Made by a program: the position numbers and the translations under genes. The notes below the pieces were generated by a model that was not told the origin of the DNA, did no database searches, and worked only from the letters and a program-made list of their open reading frames with translations. This document shows, piece after piece, positions 1 through 10,900 of a DNA stretch of 64,000 bases. The stretch comes from JAXGYV01 sp040772045 (GTDB lineage Bacteria; Actinomycetota; Thermoleophilia; UBA2241), in contig JAXGYV010000005.1 of assembly GCA_040772045.1 (NCBI GenBank), forward strand, positions 66,591 through 130,590, in the 5' to 3' direction. Position 1 is the stretch's first letter; each line of letters opens with the position of its first letter.

Positions 1-930
1 GCGAACGCGGACGTCCTTCAGGTAGGGCACCGTCAGCTTGAAGCCGATGAAGTCGGTGTACGGCTGGTCGTAAATCACAGCAGTGACCTTGTCGGAGCTC
101 TTCAGCCGCTCGACGTCGGCGCGCGGAATGCTCCCTGGGGTCAGCATGTCGACGTTGCCGGTCTCGAACTCCATCTCACGCGTGCCGGCTTCCGGCAGGA
201 AGCGGAACACGAGCGTCTCGAGGAAGGCGGGACCCTTGTTCTTGTACACGTCGGAGCCCCACTTGTACTCCTCGTTACGCGTGCAGACGATGCGGTCGTC
301 CGGGATCCACTCCTTGAAGATGAACGGTCCGGTACCGTCAACGCTCTTCGTTCCGTAGTCCTCACCCGCGGCTTCGACTGCCTCCTGGTTCAGGATAAAG
401 GCGTACGGAGCGGTGAGGTTCAGCAGGAACGTGTTGCTGGTGGCGCTGAGGGTGATCTTCACCGTGTAGTCGCCCTCGGTCTCCACCGACTCGACCAGCC
501 CAAGCTTGTAGCTCGTCGGCGACGCCGTCTTCTCGTCGCGCCAGCGGTCGAAGCTGTACTTGACGTCGCTGGCCGTCAGCGGCTTGCCACTGTGGAACTT
601 GACGTCCTGCCGAAGAGTAAAGACGTAGGTCTTGCCATCCTCGGAGACCGTCCAGGATTCCGCCAACGACGGCTTGATCGTGATGAGATCGAAGTCAAGA
701 GCCACCAAACCGTCGTAGAGCTGGTTCATGATGCGCTCGTCGCCGTAGTTGGTGGTCTTGTGCGGGTCGAGGATGCGAGCACTGGCGTTCAAGCCCATCG
801 TGAGCTTCTGCTCGACCTTGGGAGCCTCTCCCCCGTTCTTCTTTTCGGACTCTCCACACCCCGCCACGATCGCTAGGATCATAGCGACGGTCACAAAGAG
901 CGCGATTCTGATTATCGTGCGGCTTTTCAC
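1..930 (-). CDS. ABC transporter substrate-binding lipoprotein, family 5 (partial)
   Basis: Extracytoplasmic solute-binding protein of the peptide/nickel/opine (SBP_bac_5) family; the 3' part runs off the window, leaving 310 codons. Read from a GTG at 930 preceded by GGAG, the protein starts with a basic N-region and a hydrophobic stretch ending in LAIVAGC, a lipoprotein signal with Cys about residue 25. The mature part contains the family pattern LDPHKTTNYGDERIMNQLYD, then ESWTVSEDGKTYVFTLRQDV and KFHSGKPLTASDVKYSFDRW. It lies downstream of two amidohydrolases on the same strand, so its ligand may be the nitrogenous compound they hydrolyse, or a product. That link is inference. The ligand itself cannot be read from sequence. 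Confidence 0.9.
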   Translation of the reverse strand, partial: MKSRTIIRIALFVTVAMILAIVAGCGESEKKNGGEAPKVEQKLTMGLNASARILDPHKTTNYGDERIMNQLYDGLVALDFDLITIKPSLAESWTVSEDGKTYVFTLRQDVKFHSGKPLTASDVKYSFDRWRDEKTASPTSYKLGLVESVETEGDYTVKITLSATSNTFLLNLTAPYAFILNQEAVEAAGEDYGTKSVDGTGPFIFKEWIPDDRIVCTRNEEYKWGSDVYKNKGPAFLETLVFRFLPEAGTREMEFETGNVDMLTPGSIPRADVERLKSSDKVTAVIYDQPYTDFIGFKLTVPYLKDVRVR

Positions 931-1304
931 TGCACACTCCATTCAATTTGCTTCGCTCTGAATGGCCCGTACTTCATGCCACATTTCCAAAACGTTTGCG
1001 ATCCCCTCTTGCCTCAACCTGGGAGCGTCGCGGCTCTCAGGCCCTTTGCTGCATATCCCCCCTCTCATCTATAGCCTTCGCGACAGCACATCGCGACTCC
1101 CAAAGAGAACGCCGCCGGAAGCTCGACACGGAAGGCGTGGGGCACCACAACCGCCTCTGCGGTCTGCTCCGTCCTTCTCCGCGGTGACTGCCCGCCACCA
1201 CGCCGTTCCGTGTCGTCATTCCCACCGGACTTCCGTCCTTGCTCGTACGGCGTATCACCGGCTGTCTTCTCTCAATCCTTGCGGACTGGTTGGACTTCCG
1301 CGCT
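931..1304. other. 374-bp intergenic region
   Basis: No gene is supported here. Open frames on both strands are Arg/Pro/Ser-rich and lack a plausible ribosome site. On the minus strand, which would drive the binding-protein gene, there is a TATAGA hexamer (plus 1067-1072 reads TCTATA). Beside it TCGCGA occurs twice (1078-1083 and 1091-1096), separated by 7 bases; since TCGCGA is its own complement this makes an inverted repeat that could be an operator. No strong -35 or terminator was seen. Confidence 0.35.
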
Positions 1305-2762
1305 TTACGACCAGTCGCCCACGTCGCACTTCGGAAGCGACGGCGGCGCCATCTCGTCGGCGGTGCGCTTGGCCCAGTCGTAGTTCTGCGTTCCGGACCA
1401 GGCACCGTCGCCGACTTCCTGAACGCGCTTGAAGAGGGCGCCCTCGTCGAGGCCGATGACCTTGCCCTCTTTGACGAGGCACTTCCCGCCCACGTACACC
1501 TGGTCGACCGCATGCCGATCGCCGCAGTAGACCAGGTTCTTGATGACGTCGCGTACGGGGTTCATCTCGAAGTTGTCCAAGCGCACGACTACCATGTCGG
1601 CCTGCGTGCCCGCGCCCAGACGGCCCAAATCAGGCCGCCGCAAGGCCTGCGCGCCACGGATCGTGGCCGAGTTGAAGGCGTCCGCAGCCGTGGCCTCGAA
1701 GACGCTGCGCTCCATCAGCTTCCCTACGCCACAGCCCCAGCGCATCTCCTGCATGTAGTCGGCGCTGTACGTGTCCGTCCCGAAGCCCACGTTGATGCCC
1801 ATCTTGAGGTAGCGCGGGTAAGACTCCATGGCGTAGCCGCGCATGGCGAACACGAAGGGGCAGTGGGCCACCGACGTCTGACTTTCCGCCACGATCTGCA
1901 GGTCACGCTTGCTGGGGTAGTTAACCTGGCTGTGCCCCGAGGGGAAGGTACCGTGCCCGATCAGCACGTCCGGCCCGACGAGGCCCGCATCGTCCAGCAT
2001 CTCGAAGGGCGTCATGCCGTAGCGGCGCAGGCAATCCTGGAACTCCAGGAGCGCCTCGGAGGCGTGGATGGTGACGCCAGCACCGACCTTGTTGGCGGCC
2101 TCGCGGGTCTCCCGCAGCAGCCGTGGCGTACACGTGGTGGTCTGCGTCGGGCCGAAGATGGTCCGGATCCTACCGTCGTAGGCGTTGTCGTACCGCTCCA
2201 CGAACTCGATGGCCTGGGCGAGCTGCTCCAGGCCCTTCTCTTCCTCAAGCGGGTGAATCAGGGAGTGACCATCTTCCGTCCGCCAGATCCCGGTCCGATA
2301 CGCGTAGCCGACGTACCCGCGCACGCCTATCTCGCCCATCAGATCGACGATCTTGTCCGAGATCTGGCTGCCGGGATCGACCAGCGTGGTGCATCCACTC
2401 AGGAGCAGGGCGGCGATGTTGTGACGCGCGGCGTCCACGCAGTCCTCATTGCTGTACCGCAGAGAGTTCGCGTACTCGAAGAGCACGGAGTGGTAGAAGT
2501 GCTTGCTCCCCACGTCGTCGATGAAGCTCTTCAGGATTGGGGACCAAGCAGGGTGACAGTGGAGATTGATGAAACCCGGAATGATCACGCAATCGCCAAG
2601 GTCCTCTACTTTCGCGGACGCCTCGGGAGGCGTCTTGCCAAACCCAGAGATCACGTTCCCGTCAATACCGAGGCAGCCGTCCTCTAGCACCTCGTGTCTG
2701 CCGTTGTGCCAGACCACAATGTACTTCGCCTTGAGATACCGCTTGCTGGAATTCGGGCTCAT
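1305..2762 (-). CDS. Amidohydrolase (cytosine/MTA deaminase-like, TRZ/ATZ family), copy A
   Basis: Metal-dependent amidohydrolase of 485 residues, the usual length for the chlorohydrolase/MTA-SAH deaminase group. It shows the metal motif NLHCHP (HxH), a barrel HASE motif (His plus catalytic Glu), SVAHCP, and the late metal aspartate in GFGTDTY. The N- and C-terminal strands form the small beta-sandwich (ending near VDQVYVGGKCLVKEGKV). Start chosen at the ATG at 2762 because GGGAGG lies 8 bases upstream; in-frame codons further upstream have no ribosome site. The substrate is probably a heterocyclic or aminated nitrogen compound, but no specific reaction can be assigned. It is a close paralog of the gene at 2916-4385, 153 bp upstream, and probably cotranscribed with it. 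Confidence 0.88.
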   Translation of the reverse strand: MSPNSSKRYLKAKYIVVWHNGRHEVLEDGCLGIDGNVISGFGKTPPEASAKVEDLGDCVIIPGFINLHCHPAWSPILKSFIDDVGSKHFYHSVLFEYANSLRYSNEDCVDAARHNIAALLLSGCTTLVDPGSQISDKIVDLMGEIGVRGYVGYAYRTGIWRTEDGHSLIHPLEEEKGLEQLAQAIEFVERYDNAYDGRIRTIFGPTQTTTCTPRLLRETREAANKVGAGVTIHASEALLEFQDCLRRYGMTPFEMLDDAGLVGPDVLIGHGTFPSGHSQVNYPSKRDLQIVAESQTSVAHCPFVFAMRGYAMESYPRYLKMGINVGFGTDTYSADYMQEMRWGCGVGKLMERSVFEATAADAFNSATIRGAQALRRPDLGRLGAGTQADMVVVRLDNFEMNPVRDVIKNLVYCGDRHAVDQVYVGGKCLVKEGKVIGLDEGALFKRVQEVGDGAWSGTQNYDWAKRTADEMAPPSLPKCDVGDWS

Positions 2763-2915
2763 TGACACTGCCTCCCTGTCCTTCTCTCCCGGCGTACCGG
2801 TTCTAGAAAACCGTGTGTCTTCACTGCTCTGGTCGCCTGTTCCGTTCACTCCGATCCAAGATTTCGCAATCCGGTTCCTGCGGAACGTCTGCGGAATCGT
2901 GCCCGTACCGGGAAA

Positions 2916-4385
2916 TCACCCGACCTTTCCCTGCCAGTTGTCCGCCTGGCACTGGGGCAAGGATGGAGGAGATAGCTGATCGATGGTCTTGCCCGTCCGA
3001 TCGCCCGCACCTGCGTGCGACCACGCCCCCGTGCCGACCTCCTTGAGCCGCCGGATCAGCGGCGCCTCTTCGAGGCCGAGCAGCCGGCCATCCTTCACGA
3101 GACACCGTCCCTCGACGTAAACCTGGTCCACGGAATGGCGCGTCCCGCAGTAAACGAGGTTGCGGATGGGATCGCGCACGGGAGACATCTCGAAGGAATC
3201 CAACCGGAAGCTGACCAGGTCGGCCTTGGAACCGGGGGCCAGCCGGCCAATATCCGAACGCCCGAGCGCCTTTGCCCCCGCGATGGTGGCCGAGTCGAAC
3301 GCATCGCGCGCCGTCGCCACGAAGCAGCTGCGCTCGGCGATCTTGCCGACGCCACAGGCCCACCGCATCTCCTGGAGGTAGTCCAGGTTGAAGGCGTCCG
3401 TGCCGATACCCACGTTGATGCCCTCCGACAGGTACCGCGGGTATGACTCAACCGCGAACCCCCGCAGTACGAACACCCAGGGGCAGTGCGCGACCGTGCT
3501 TTGCGTATCCGCCAGCAGCCTGAGGTCGTCGTTGCCCGGGTACCGCACGCGGCTGTGACCCGACACAAAGGCAGCATGGGCAACGATGAGATCGGGTCCC
3601 AGAAGCCCAGTATCGGCCAGCAGCCCGATGGGCGTCTTCCCATAGCGGCGGATACACTCCTGGAATTCCGTGAGACCCTCAGCGGCGTGAATGGTGATGC
3701 CGATGCCCAACTGGTCCGCGGCCTTCCGCGTCTCCTTGAGCACGCTGGGCGTACACGTGGTAGTCATGGTGGGCCCCAGTAGGGCGCCGACCCTTCCGTC
3801 GTAGCTCCCGTTGTAGCGCTCCGCGAGCTCGACCGCCGCCGCGAGTCGTTCCATCCCGGCGGCCTCATCGAGCGGATAGACGAGGGAGTGGCCATCCTCT
3901 GTGTAGAACAGTCCAGCCCTGTAGGGGAAGGCGACGTAGGCACGCAAACCCATCTCTCCCGCGAGATCCGCGACCTGGGGAGAGATCGAGCTGCCTGGAT
4001 CGACCACCGTGGTGCATCCACTCAACAGGAGCGCGGCGAGGGCCGACCGGGCAACGTCCACGGCGTCGGCGTCGGTGTACTTGAGCGCGAACTCGTGGTC
4101 GTAGAGGATCGACTGGTAGAAGAACATGCTGCCAGTGTCCTCGAAGTAGCTCTTGTGGATGGGAGCCACTCCCGAAGGATGGCAGTGGATGTTGACGAAA
4201 CCGGGGATTATGAGAGCGTCGCCCAGGTCCTCTACGGGCGCGTCACCTGAAGGGAGGGTCTTTCCGAACCCCACGACCGAGCTACCGGCGATGCCCAGAT
4301 AACCATCCTCCAGCACCTCATGCCTATCGTTATTCCATACGACGATGTACCTGGCCTTCAGGTATCTCCCACCATCTCCGGCCAT
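2916..4385 (-). CDS. Amidohydrolase (cytosine/MTA deaminase-like), copy B
   Basis: Paralog of the gene at 1305-2762, 489 residues, collinear over its whole length. It carries NIHCHP (metal HxH), TIHAAE (metal His and catalytic Glu), STVAHCP and GIGTDAF (metal Asp). Shared blocks such as RYLKARYIVVWNNDRHEVLE and LLLSGCTTVVDPGS show that the pair arose by tandem duplication. Start placed at the ATG at 4385 behind a GGGGG stretch; an alternative start lies 20 codons upstream. As first gene of the minus-strand set (copy B, copy A, binding lipoprotein) it would be driven from the long region upstream. Retention of two catalytic-looking copies suggests different substrates, which is inference. Confidence 0.88.
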   Translation of the reverse strand: MAGDGGRYLKARYIVVWNNDRHEVLEDGYLGIAGSSVVGFGKTLPSGDAPVEDLGDALIIPGFVNIHCHPSGVAPIHKSYFEDTGSMFFYQSILYDHEFALKYTDADAVDVARSALAALLLSGCTTVVDPGSSISPQVADLAGEMGLRAYVAFPYRAGLFYTEDGHSLVYPLDEAAGMERLAAAVELAERYNGSYDGRVGALLGPTMTTTCTPSVLKETRKAADQLGIGITIHAAEGLTEFQECIRRYGKTPIGLLADTGLLGPDLIVAHAAFVSGHSRVRYPGNDDLRLLADTQSTVAHCPWVFVLRGFAVESYPRYLSEGINVGIGTDAFNLDYLQEMRWACGVGKIAERSCFVATARDAFDSATIAGAKALGRSDIGRLAPGSKADLVSFRLDSFEMSPVRDPIRNLVYCGTRHSVDQVYVEGRCLVKDGRLLGLEEAPLIRRLKEVGTGAWSHAGAGDRTGKTIDQLSPPSLPQCQADNWQGKVG

Positions 4386-4957
4386 CAGCTCAAACCCCCT
4401 TGCTGTACCCGTCTGCGTTCTCGCCGACCTCTCCGTCACAGACACGCGCCTCGCGCATTCCCCTACTCACGAAGACCTGACGCCCACCAAAGGACCGTCG
4501 TCCCTGACACGAAGCGCAGCTTAGCTCCAGTGACTCTGACCTCCAGTCTCTCTTCAGCCCGGCAGTTCGTGCTTGACGCTGGAGTTGTTCGTGGAGCCAC
4601 AAGCTCCAACGCTCTCGGACCCCTGCTCCGATCGCTCAGCAGTCGTTTGTGACTTGTTGACAATCTACGCCTCTTCGACCGGGTCGTCAAATCTCGTGCG
4701 GAGAATCACTCGATACCGAACCGCCCGCCGCCGGATCCAGTGACACTCATCGCAGTCGACAAACGGCGCGAGCCACCCATGGGTCGAACGCGCGGCGAGT
4801 GAGGCGGCGCGCTCCGCACGGGAGAAGGAGGGGCGGAGGGAAAGGGTGTCCGGACCACTCCCGCCAACGCAGGACCAGTCGGCCATCCACCTTGGCGGCA
4901 ACGCGGAACGCGCTTCTTCAGAACACAGGTGCAACGAGTACAGCAAGCGTGAAACAG
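4386..4957. other. 572-bp intergenic region between glutamate synthase fusion and amidohydrolase B
   Basis: This holds the 3' flank of the glutamate-synthase-like gene and the presumed promoter region of the amidohydrolase genes, both minus strand. Open frames here are short and of shadow composition. A weak hairpin TGGAGC/GCTCCA lies near 4592-4608. An imperfect inverted element, TTGTGACTTGTTGACAA, near 4645-4663 could be a regulator site. I see no RNA gene or strong terminator. Confidence 0.35.
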
Positions 4958-7900
4958 CTACTCTTCGACGATTTGCTCCAACTGTGGCGGCGTTACTCCG
5001 CGTTTCACAAGCCGCCGCGAGACCGTCCGCGGCGTCAGCTGGAGGAACGCCTCCTCGGGCGCCCAGTGACGCCACCCCTCTGCTAGATGCAATGCGATAC
5101 CATCTGGCTCCACGCGAAGAGGAGCTTCGCGACGGAGCACCTCGGTGGCCAGGAACGGTACAAGCTCGGCGCGCCATACTTCGGGCGTCACGGCCTCGGC
5201 CAGGTTGCCGCGATACTGATCGGCCTGCAGTGTTCGCTGCGGGTCGAACACGAACACGCGACCCGCAGCAGCCCCGCTCATGAAGAACTTACCCATGTAC
5301 GGGCGGGCGCGCAGCGCCAGCCGGCCGCGCGCGTCGGGCTTGGCGAGCCCGAGCACTACGTGCAGGCTGTTCTGGCCTCCCGACATCAGGTACTCGAACG
5401 CGTACTCGTTGGGCGAGCCGAAATGGATGGACTTGAACCCGGGGGCGAGCGCCTCTCCGTCGGCGAGGTAAACCCTGTTCTGGCCGGCGACGGCGAACCG
5501 CGAGCCTGAATTCCAGACATTGAAGGTGCCACCGTGGGCCGCGTAGCAGCACGTGTTCAGTGCATCCTGCAGGACGAAGAGGTAGCCCGAATCGGCCTTC
5601 ATGCCAGCGTGGCTCTGCCCCTGACCGTAGAGCCAGAGCTGAGCCCCCTCGAGCAGAGCGCCCAGAAAATCGCCCACCTCACGGCCGTACAACTCGAGGA
5701 CGACATCCGGCGCCGGAGAGCCCTCGGCGGCCGCCAAGTTACTTCCCAGATACCGCGGGCCTCCCTGACAGCCGTAGCCCACGATGTGTCGCCAGCCGAC
5801 GCGTACCGCCTCGGTGAGCAGCCGCGTCGCGCACTCGAGCGTGAACGCCTCACCGACGAAGCCGCCGAGGTCGATCACCAGGACATCCCGAGCGGCATCG
5901 GTCGGCGGGAGGAGATCGTCGCGCGTGGTGGCGGTAAGGCGACCCCATCGTCCGGCGGGGGCATGTGCTTCCGCGAGCACCGCGGCCAGCGGCGGCACGC
6001 CGTCGAGAATGCGATAGATGCCACCCTCAGGCTGGCCGCCGAAGCCGCGGCCACCATCGGTGAGATACTCGAGCGAGGAGAGCGCCACGCCGCCCGGATC
6101 GGCGAACTGCACCCGTTTGCGAAGCGAGGTGAGCACCCGCAGCGCGGCGGCCCGCTCGCCGACGCCCGCCTCCGCGAACTGCGGGAGCGCCACATCCACC
6201 AGGTGACGGTAGTCGTCCCGAGCGAGCAGCGGCAGACGCTCGAGAACGGTGGACACGAGCCGCTCGGCCGCCGGGAGCAGCGGTTCGTCAGGCGGCAAGA
6301 AGCGCCCCGCGGCGGCATCCAGGGCCGGCGGCAGTGCCCCCGAGAGCTCCTCGAGCATGCCGTCGACCTCGCGCCGCCACTCGGGACGCGGCCGCAGCGA
6401 CTCCGTCGGCCGTGCGGCATCGATCTTGCCCCCGGCACGTGTCGGCACGATCGGCTCGCCGAAACGGTTGGCCAGATCGAGTGACGGTACCCCGGGGGTC
6501 AGGAAGGCCTCCACCACGCCGCCGTACTCGCCGCGTCCCGGCGCGCCGCCGGGGCGCATGTTGAAGCGCAGGTCGTGCCCGGCGTCCGCGAGCACCCCTT
6601 GATGGTGCAGCACGCGCAGCATGGCGTCGGCGATCTTGGCCTCGCTGCCGTTGGCGACGACGCACACCCCGCCAGGGCTCGTGTCGTCGCTGACCACCAG
6701 CTCGTGCGGGCGCAGAAACTTGATGTCCATGTTCTCGCGGAAACCAACCCGGCGTACGGCTGCGGCGCCGTCCACGCACGGCGCATCGAGCACCGGCCGG
6801 GACTCGACGATGGTGAACTTATAGGGACCCGTGGGGGTGAGCTGCACGTAGTTGCGCGAGAGGGTCTCGCAGAGCAGCCTGCGCTCTTCGTCGAGCGCGT
6901 CGAGGTCGATGCCCGTGATGGGGGAGATGATCTGCGAGGCGTGCTCGGTAGACAGGCCGAGCACTCGCCGCGTGAAGTCGACCAAATAGGCCGCGTACTC
7001 CGTATCGGTGAGCGCCTTACGGTCGTAGACTGAGTCGCCCTCGTACAACCGCCATCCTTCGCCCATACTCTCGTCGGCGTGCAGGTATCCGTACTCGCGC
7101 AGGAACGGCGAGGTCGAATCGACTCCCACCTGCTCCCCATTGTGCATCAGCAGCACGTTGTAGGCTTTGAAAGGATGAGCGCCGGCCGGATTACCACGAC
7201 CTTCGGCATCGATCGCCGGTGAGTTGGTGGGGTACCGATGGTGCATCCCCCAAACATGCGCCCGCAGCTCCGCGCCGTCCCCCGACGCGGCCTCCGTGAA
7301 CGTCGCGGCCCCTGGATACACCGCCCAGAATCGGCCGAAATCGAAGTACTCGGGGATGGTGTGAGTCCAACCGCTGATCTTCACCGCGGCCAAGTCCTCG
7401 CCCATCGACACCACGTAGCCGCGACGCTTGGCCGCGTACTTGCCCACCGAGCTGTCGAGTTCACCATGCGTGCGATAGAAGCGCGAGTCGAGCACGTGCG
7501 CCAGCGCCGTGAAGTACTCCTCCAACACGTCTTGCCGGAAAGCGAGCGCACGAGCGTCTCGCGGTCGCGCCGCCGTCGAGGGGTCCAAGACCTCCGCCAG
7601 ACGAGCCAGCGGCACGTCGGCGTACTTGGTGCGCACCTGCAGCCACTGCGGGCTGGCGATCAGCCGCTTCGCGTAGCGCGCCAGGACGCACGGTTCGAGA
7701 TCCACAAAGAACAGGTGGAAGTCGCCCGGGTCTTCGCGCAGATCGGCCCGCCGCCAGCCCTCCGGCGCCACATAGCGTTCCCGTACCGGAAGGCGAAGAT
7801 CGTCGAGGCGGCGGACGACCTCGGCGGCCGCGAGCTGCTCCCCGTCGGCCGCCCAGAAACGGCAGCCGCCGAAGTGCGTGAGCATTTCGCGCACCGTCTC

Positions 7901-10900
7901 GGCGCGATCTGGACCGATGGTGTTCACCACGAAACACGTCTTGTCGCGCAGCGGTGGCGGCGCGAACCCGGCGAAGTCGAGGCCGCCGCCGCGATTGTTG
8001 CCCCCGTTGTAGCTCAGGCGAGCCGCCTCCCAAATGGCGTCCACGGTCACCGGGACAGTGACCGCGAGCGAGCCTACGCGACAGGAGTCGTGCTCCGCGA
8101 CGACCGGCCCACCAGCAGAACTCTCAACCGAAACTTGAGACTGAGAGTCCTCCTCGGAAGGGACTCGCCGCGGCTCCCGTTGGTCCTCCTCGCCGTTCGC
8201 CGGCCATACCGGCATGTCGAGGAGGTCGGTCCTGCCGCGCAGCAGACGGATGTCGTCCAGGAGAAGGTCGGGCCGCACCACACGACCATCCTCGTCGAGA
8301 GCCCCGCTCTCACGGTTCAGCGCGTCGATGAGCACCGCTAACTTGACCATGTTCAGCGCCGTCCAGTTGCGCAGGCGCGCGGCCATGAGCACGCGGTCGT
8401 TCTGCACCGTGAGCTCTGGCTTGGTGGTGATCCCACCCCGCGGACAATCGAGATGGCAGTTGCCACACTGATTGCAGCCGAAGGCGACGGCCTTGCTGAT
8501 GCTGGCCTCGACGAGCGCGTCGGCTCCGGCGATGAGCACCTTGAGCATGTCGAGCTCGCCGCGGAGCCCGCCGGAGGCGAACAGCCGCGTGCCACCCTGC
8601 GCGCCGTACGGCGCGCCGTTGAGATCGCGGATGGGCAGCAGCTCCCCGCTCCCATCGAGATCGACCCGTTCTCCCATGAGGGCGTGGTGGGTGTGCAGGA
8701 TGGTCCGGAAGATGTCGGGCCAGCCCACGTGCGAGGAGTCGGCGTGGTAGTTCCCGGAACCGCCGACTCCGGCGTCGATGAGCAGGTAGTCCACCACGAA
8801 GTTGCTCCACATCCCCGCGGCGACGTACCGCGTGTAGTTGGAGCCCGTCACCTTGATGCCGCAGTGCGTGTGGTAGAGCAGCCACAGCCATACCTCGGCC
8901 GGCATATCCTCGATGGAGTAGATATCGTGTTTGGGGTCGGGGCTCAGCGCATCGGTACCTACCGGGATGTTCCGCGCCTTGCTCACCGTGGGCGTCACCT
9001 TGGCGCCGGCCAGACGGCCACCCTTGCCCGGCTTCGCTCCCTGGTTGATCTTGATCTCGACATCCCGCACGCGGCGTAGATCTGTGCCGGTGATGCCGAA
9101 ATGACCGCTGGCCGCCTGCAAGCTCTCCCACTTCATGTCCTCGGCGGAGGCAAGGCGAATGGGCCCTCCCTCACCAGACGTGGTCATGGTGAGGTCGGCG
9201 TTACCGCGAATCCGCGCCATGAGGAAGTCTTCGCTGGCGGCGCCGAGCGACATGGAGGCGTGGCAGACCGGCCCGTGCCACACTGGCTCGCGCACACCAA
9301 ACCCCGACAGGACCAGCGTGCCACGAGGGTCGCACCGCAGCGTGATCGCCCCATCGGCCGACGCACGCGCCACGGTGGTACCGCCAGCGCCGTGACCGGT
9401 GGCTAGGAGCTCGACCAGGCGCACCCGCTCACCGTCGGAAGAACGTAGCCAGAGCGAGCCGCCCCGCTCGAGCGCCGCGTGCAGCGGATGCCCGACGCCG
9501 AACGTGCGCTCCAGGCCCCCGCTCGCGTCAGCCTGGAGCCGGGCGAGGGCGGGCTGTTCCGGAGCGGTGTGGAGTGTGACCACCGCTCGCGACCACACCG
9601 CCCCCGGCCGCAGGAATCCCCGCGGAACAGCGAGGGAGATGTAGTCGAGGAGCGCGGGAGAGCGGTGGAGCCGCGCCACCGACCACGCCAGCGAAGCACG
9701 CGAGAGCTTGAGGCCCACGCCGTCCAGGGAGAGCTCGCCCTGGCCGCCGCTCAGCAGGAACTCGTCCTCCTCGGGGAGACGGCCGGAGGCCATGCGATAG
9801 ACGACCTCGAGGAAATCCGCATTCAGGGCACGGCTGGAGTTGTCGATGTGGTAGCTGGCGTCGCGCTGCGCCAGCACACGCGCGGCGTTCACCAGCGGCA
9901 GGTCTGGCGTGACCTCCCGCAGCAGCGCCGAGACGCGATACCTCCGGCGCACCTCGGGCGGTACCGGTTCCGCGGCCACCCGACGGCGGTTCGCCGCGGC
10001 GTTCGCGCGGGCGAAGTCCGGTTGAGCGAGAGCATCTACCTCCCGCACCCAGTCGGCCGTCATGGTGATGGCCATCGTGTTCCCGCTCGTCTTCTGCACG
10101 TCGTCGATGCCCATGCAGGAGAGGAAATCCAGGATGCTGTGCTGCCAGCACGTGAGCGTGCAGAGAGCCATCTCGAAGAGGTCGTCTTCGTCCGTGCGCG
10201 CCAGCTGCTCGTCTACGCCGGCGACGGAGGCCCCGAGGAGAACGTCGACCGTGGCGGGAGCGAGGGCAATGGCGGCCGCGTACGTCATCGCACCGGCGTT
10301 GGCGCCGAGGAGAATACCTTCATAGACCGTCGCCGCCGAAGCCTGCGTGTCGGTGTCGCCGCCCGCCGAGACGAGCTGGACGCGCGCCCGGAGCAGACGG
10401 TCTTTCAAGAAGGCGTCGACACGCGGCATGAGCCGGTAGGATTTGAGAGGGCCGCTGTCCACTTCCACCAGAGCCACGGCGTCGTGGCGAGCGGCCCTCT
10501 CCACCAGCGCCCAGAAGGCCGCGTCGTGCTCTGGCCGGTAGCGCAGGTAGACGCCGAGCAGCGCCTCCGGATTCACAGCCGCCACGGCGTTCGCCAGCGA
10601 CTCCAGATCGTCGCCACGAGACTGCAACCTCGGCGCCACCTCGACGACCCGGGCGGCGCGAACGACCGCGCGCAGCGCGCCACCTTCGGACAGCAGAGGG
10701 ACGTGCCGGGGCTCCAGACGCGGGAGGACGTCCTCCTCCAGGCCACGGAGCCGCTCCGCGCAGGCCAGCCAGCGGTCAGCCTCAACTACGACCAGGGTAC
10801 GCGTGTTGAGATCGGAGGCGGGATCGGCGGCGGCCGCCGCCTCCAGGTAGGCACGTTCCATGATCCCCGTCTGCGAGAACGGCAGCGGACCCACCAGCAC

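Noticed and set aside
1030..1070. A CTGAGAG motif on the minus strand that looks like part of a TPP riboswitch
   Set aside because: The other required aptamer segments are missing, and no thiamine gene follows.
1239..2687. A 482-codon open frame on the plus strand opposite amidohydrolase A
   Set aside because: High-GC shadow frame: it mirrors the codons of a well-supported gene, has His/Val/Arg-rich composition and no family motif.
4665..5177. A 170-codon minus-strand frame overlapping the end of the glutamate-synthase-like gene
   Set aside because: It overlaps the conserved C-terminal codons out of frame and is Arg/Ala/Ser-rich with no motif.
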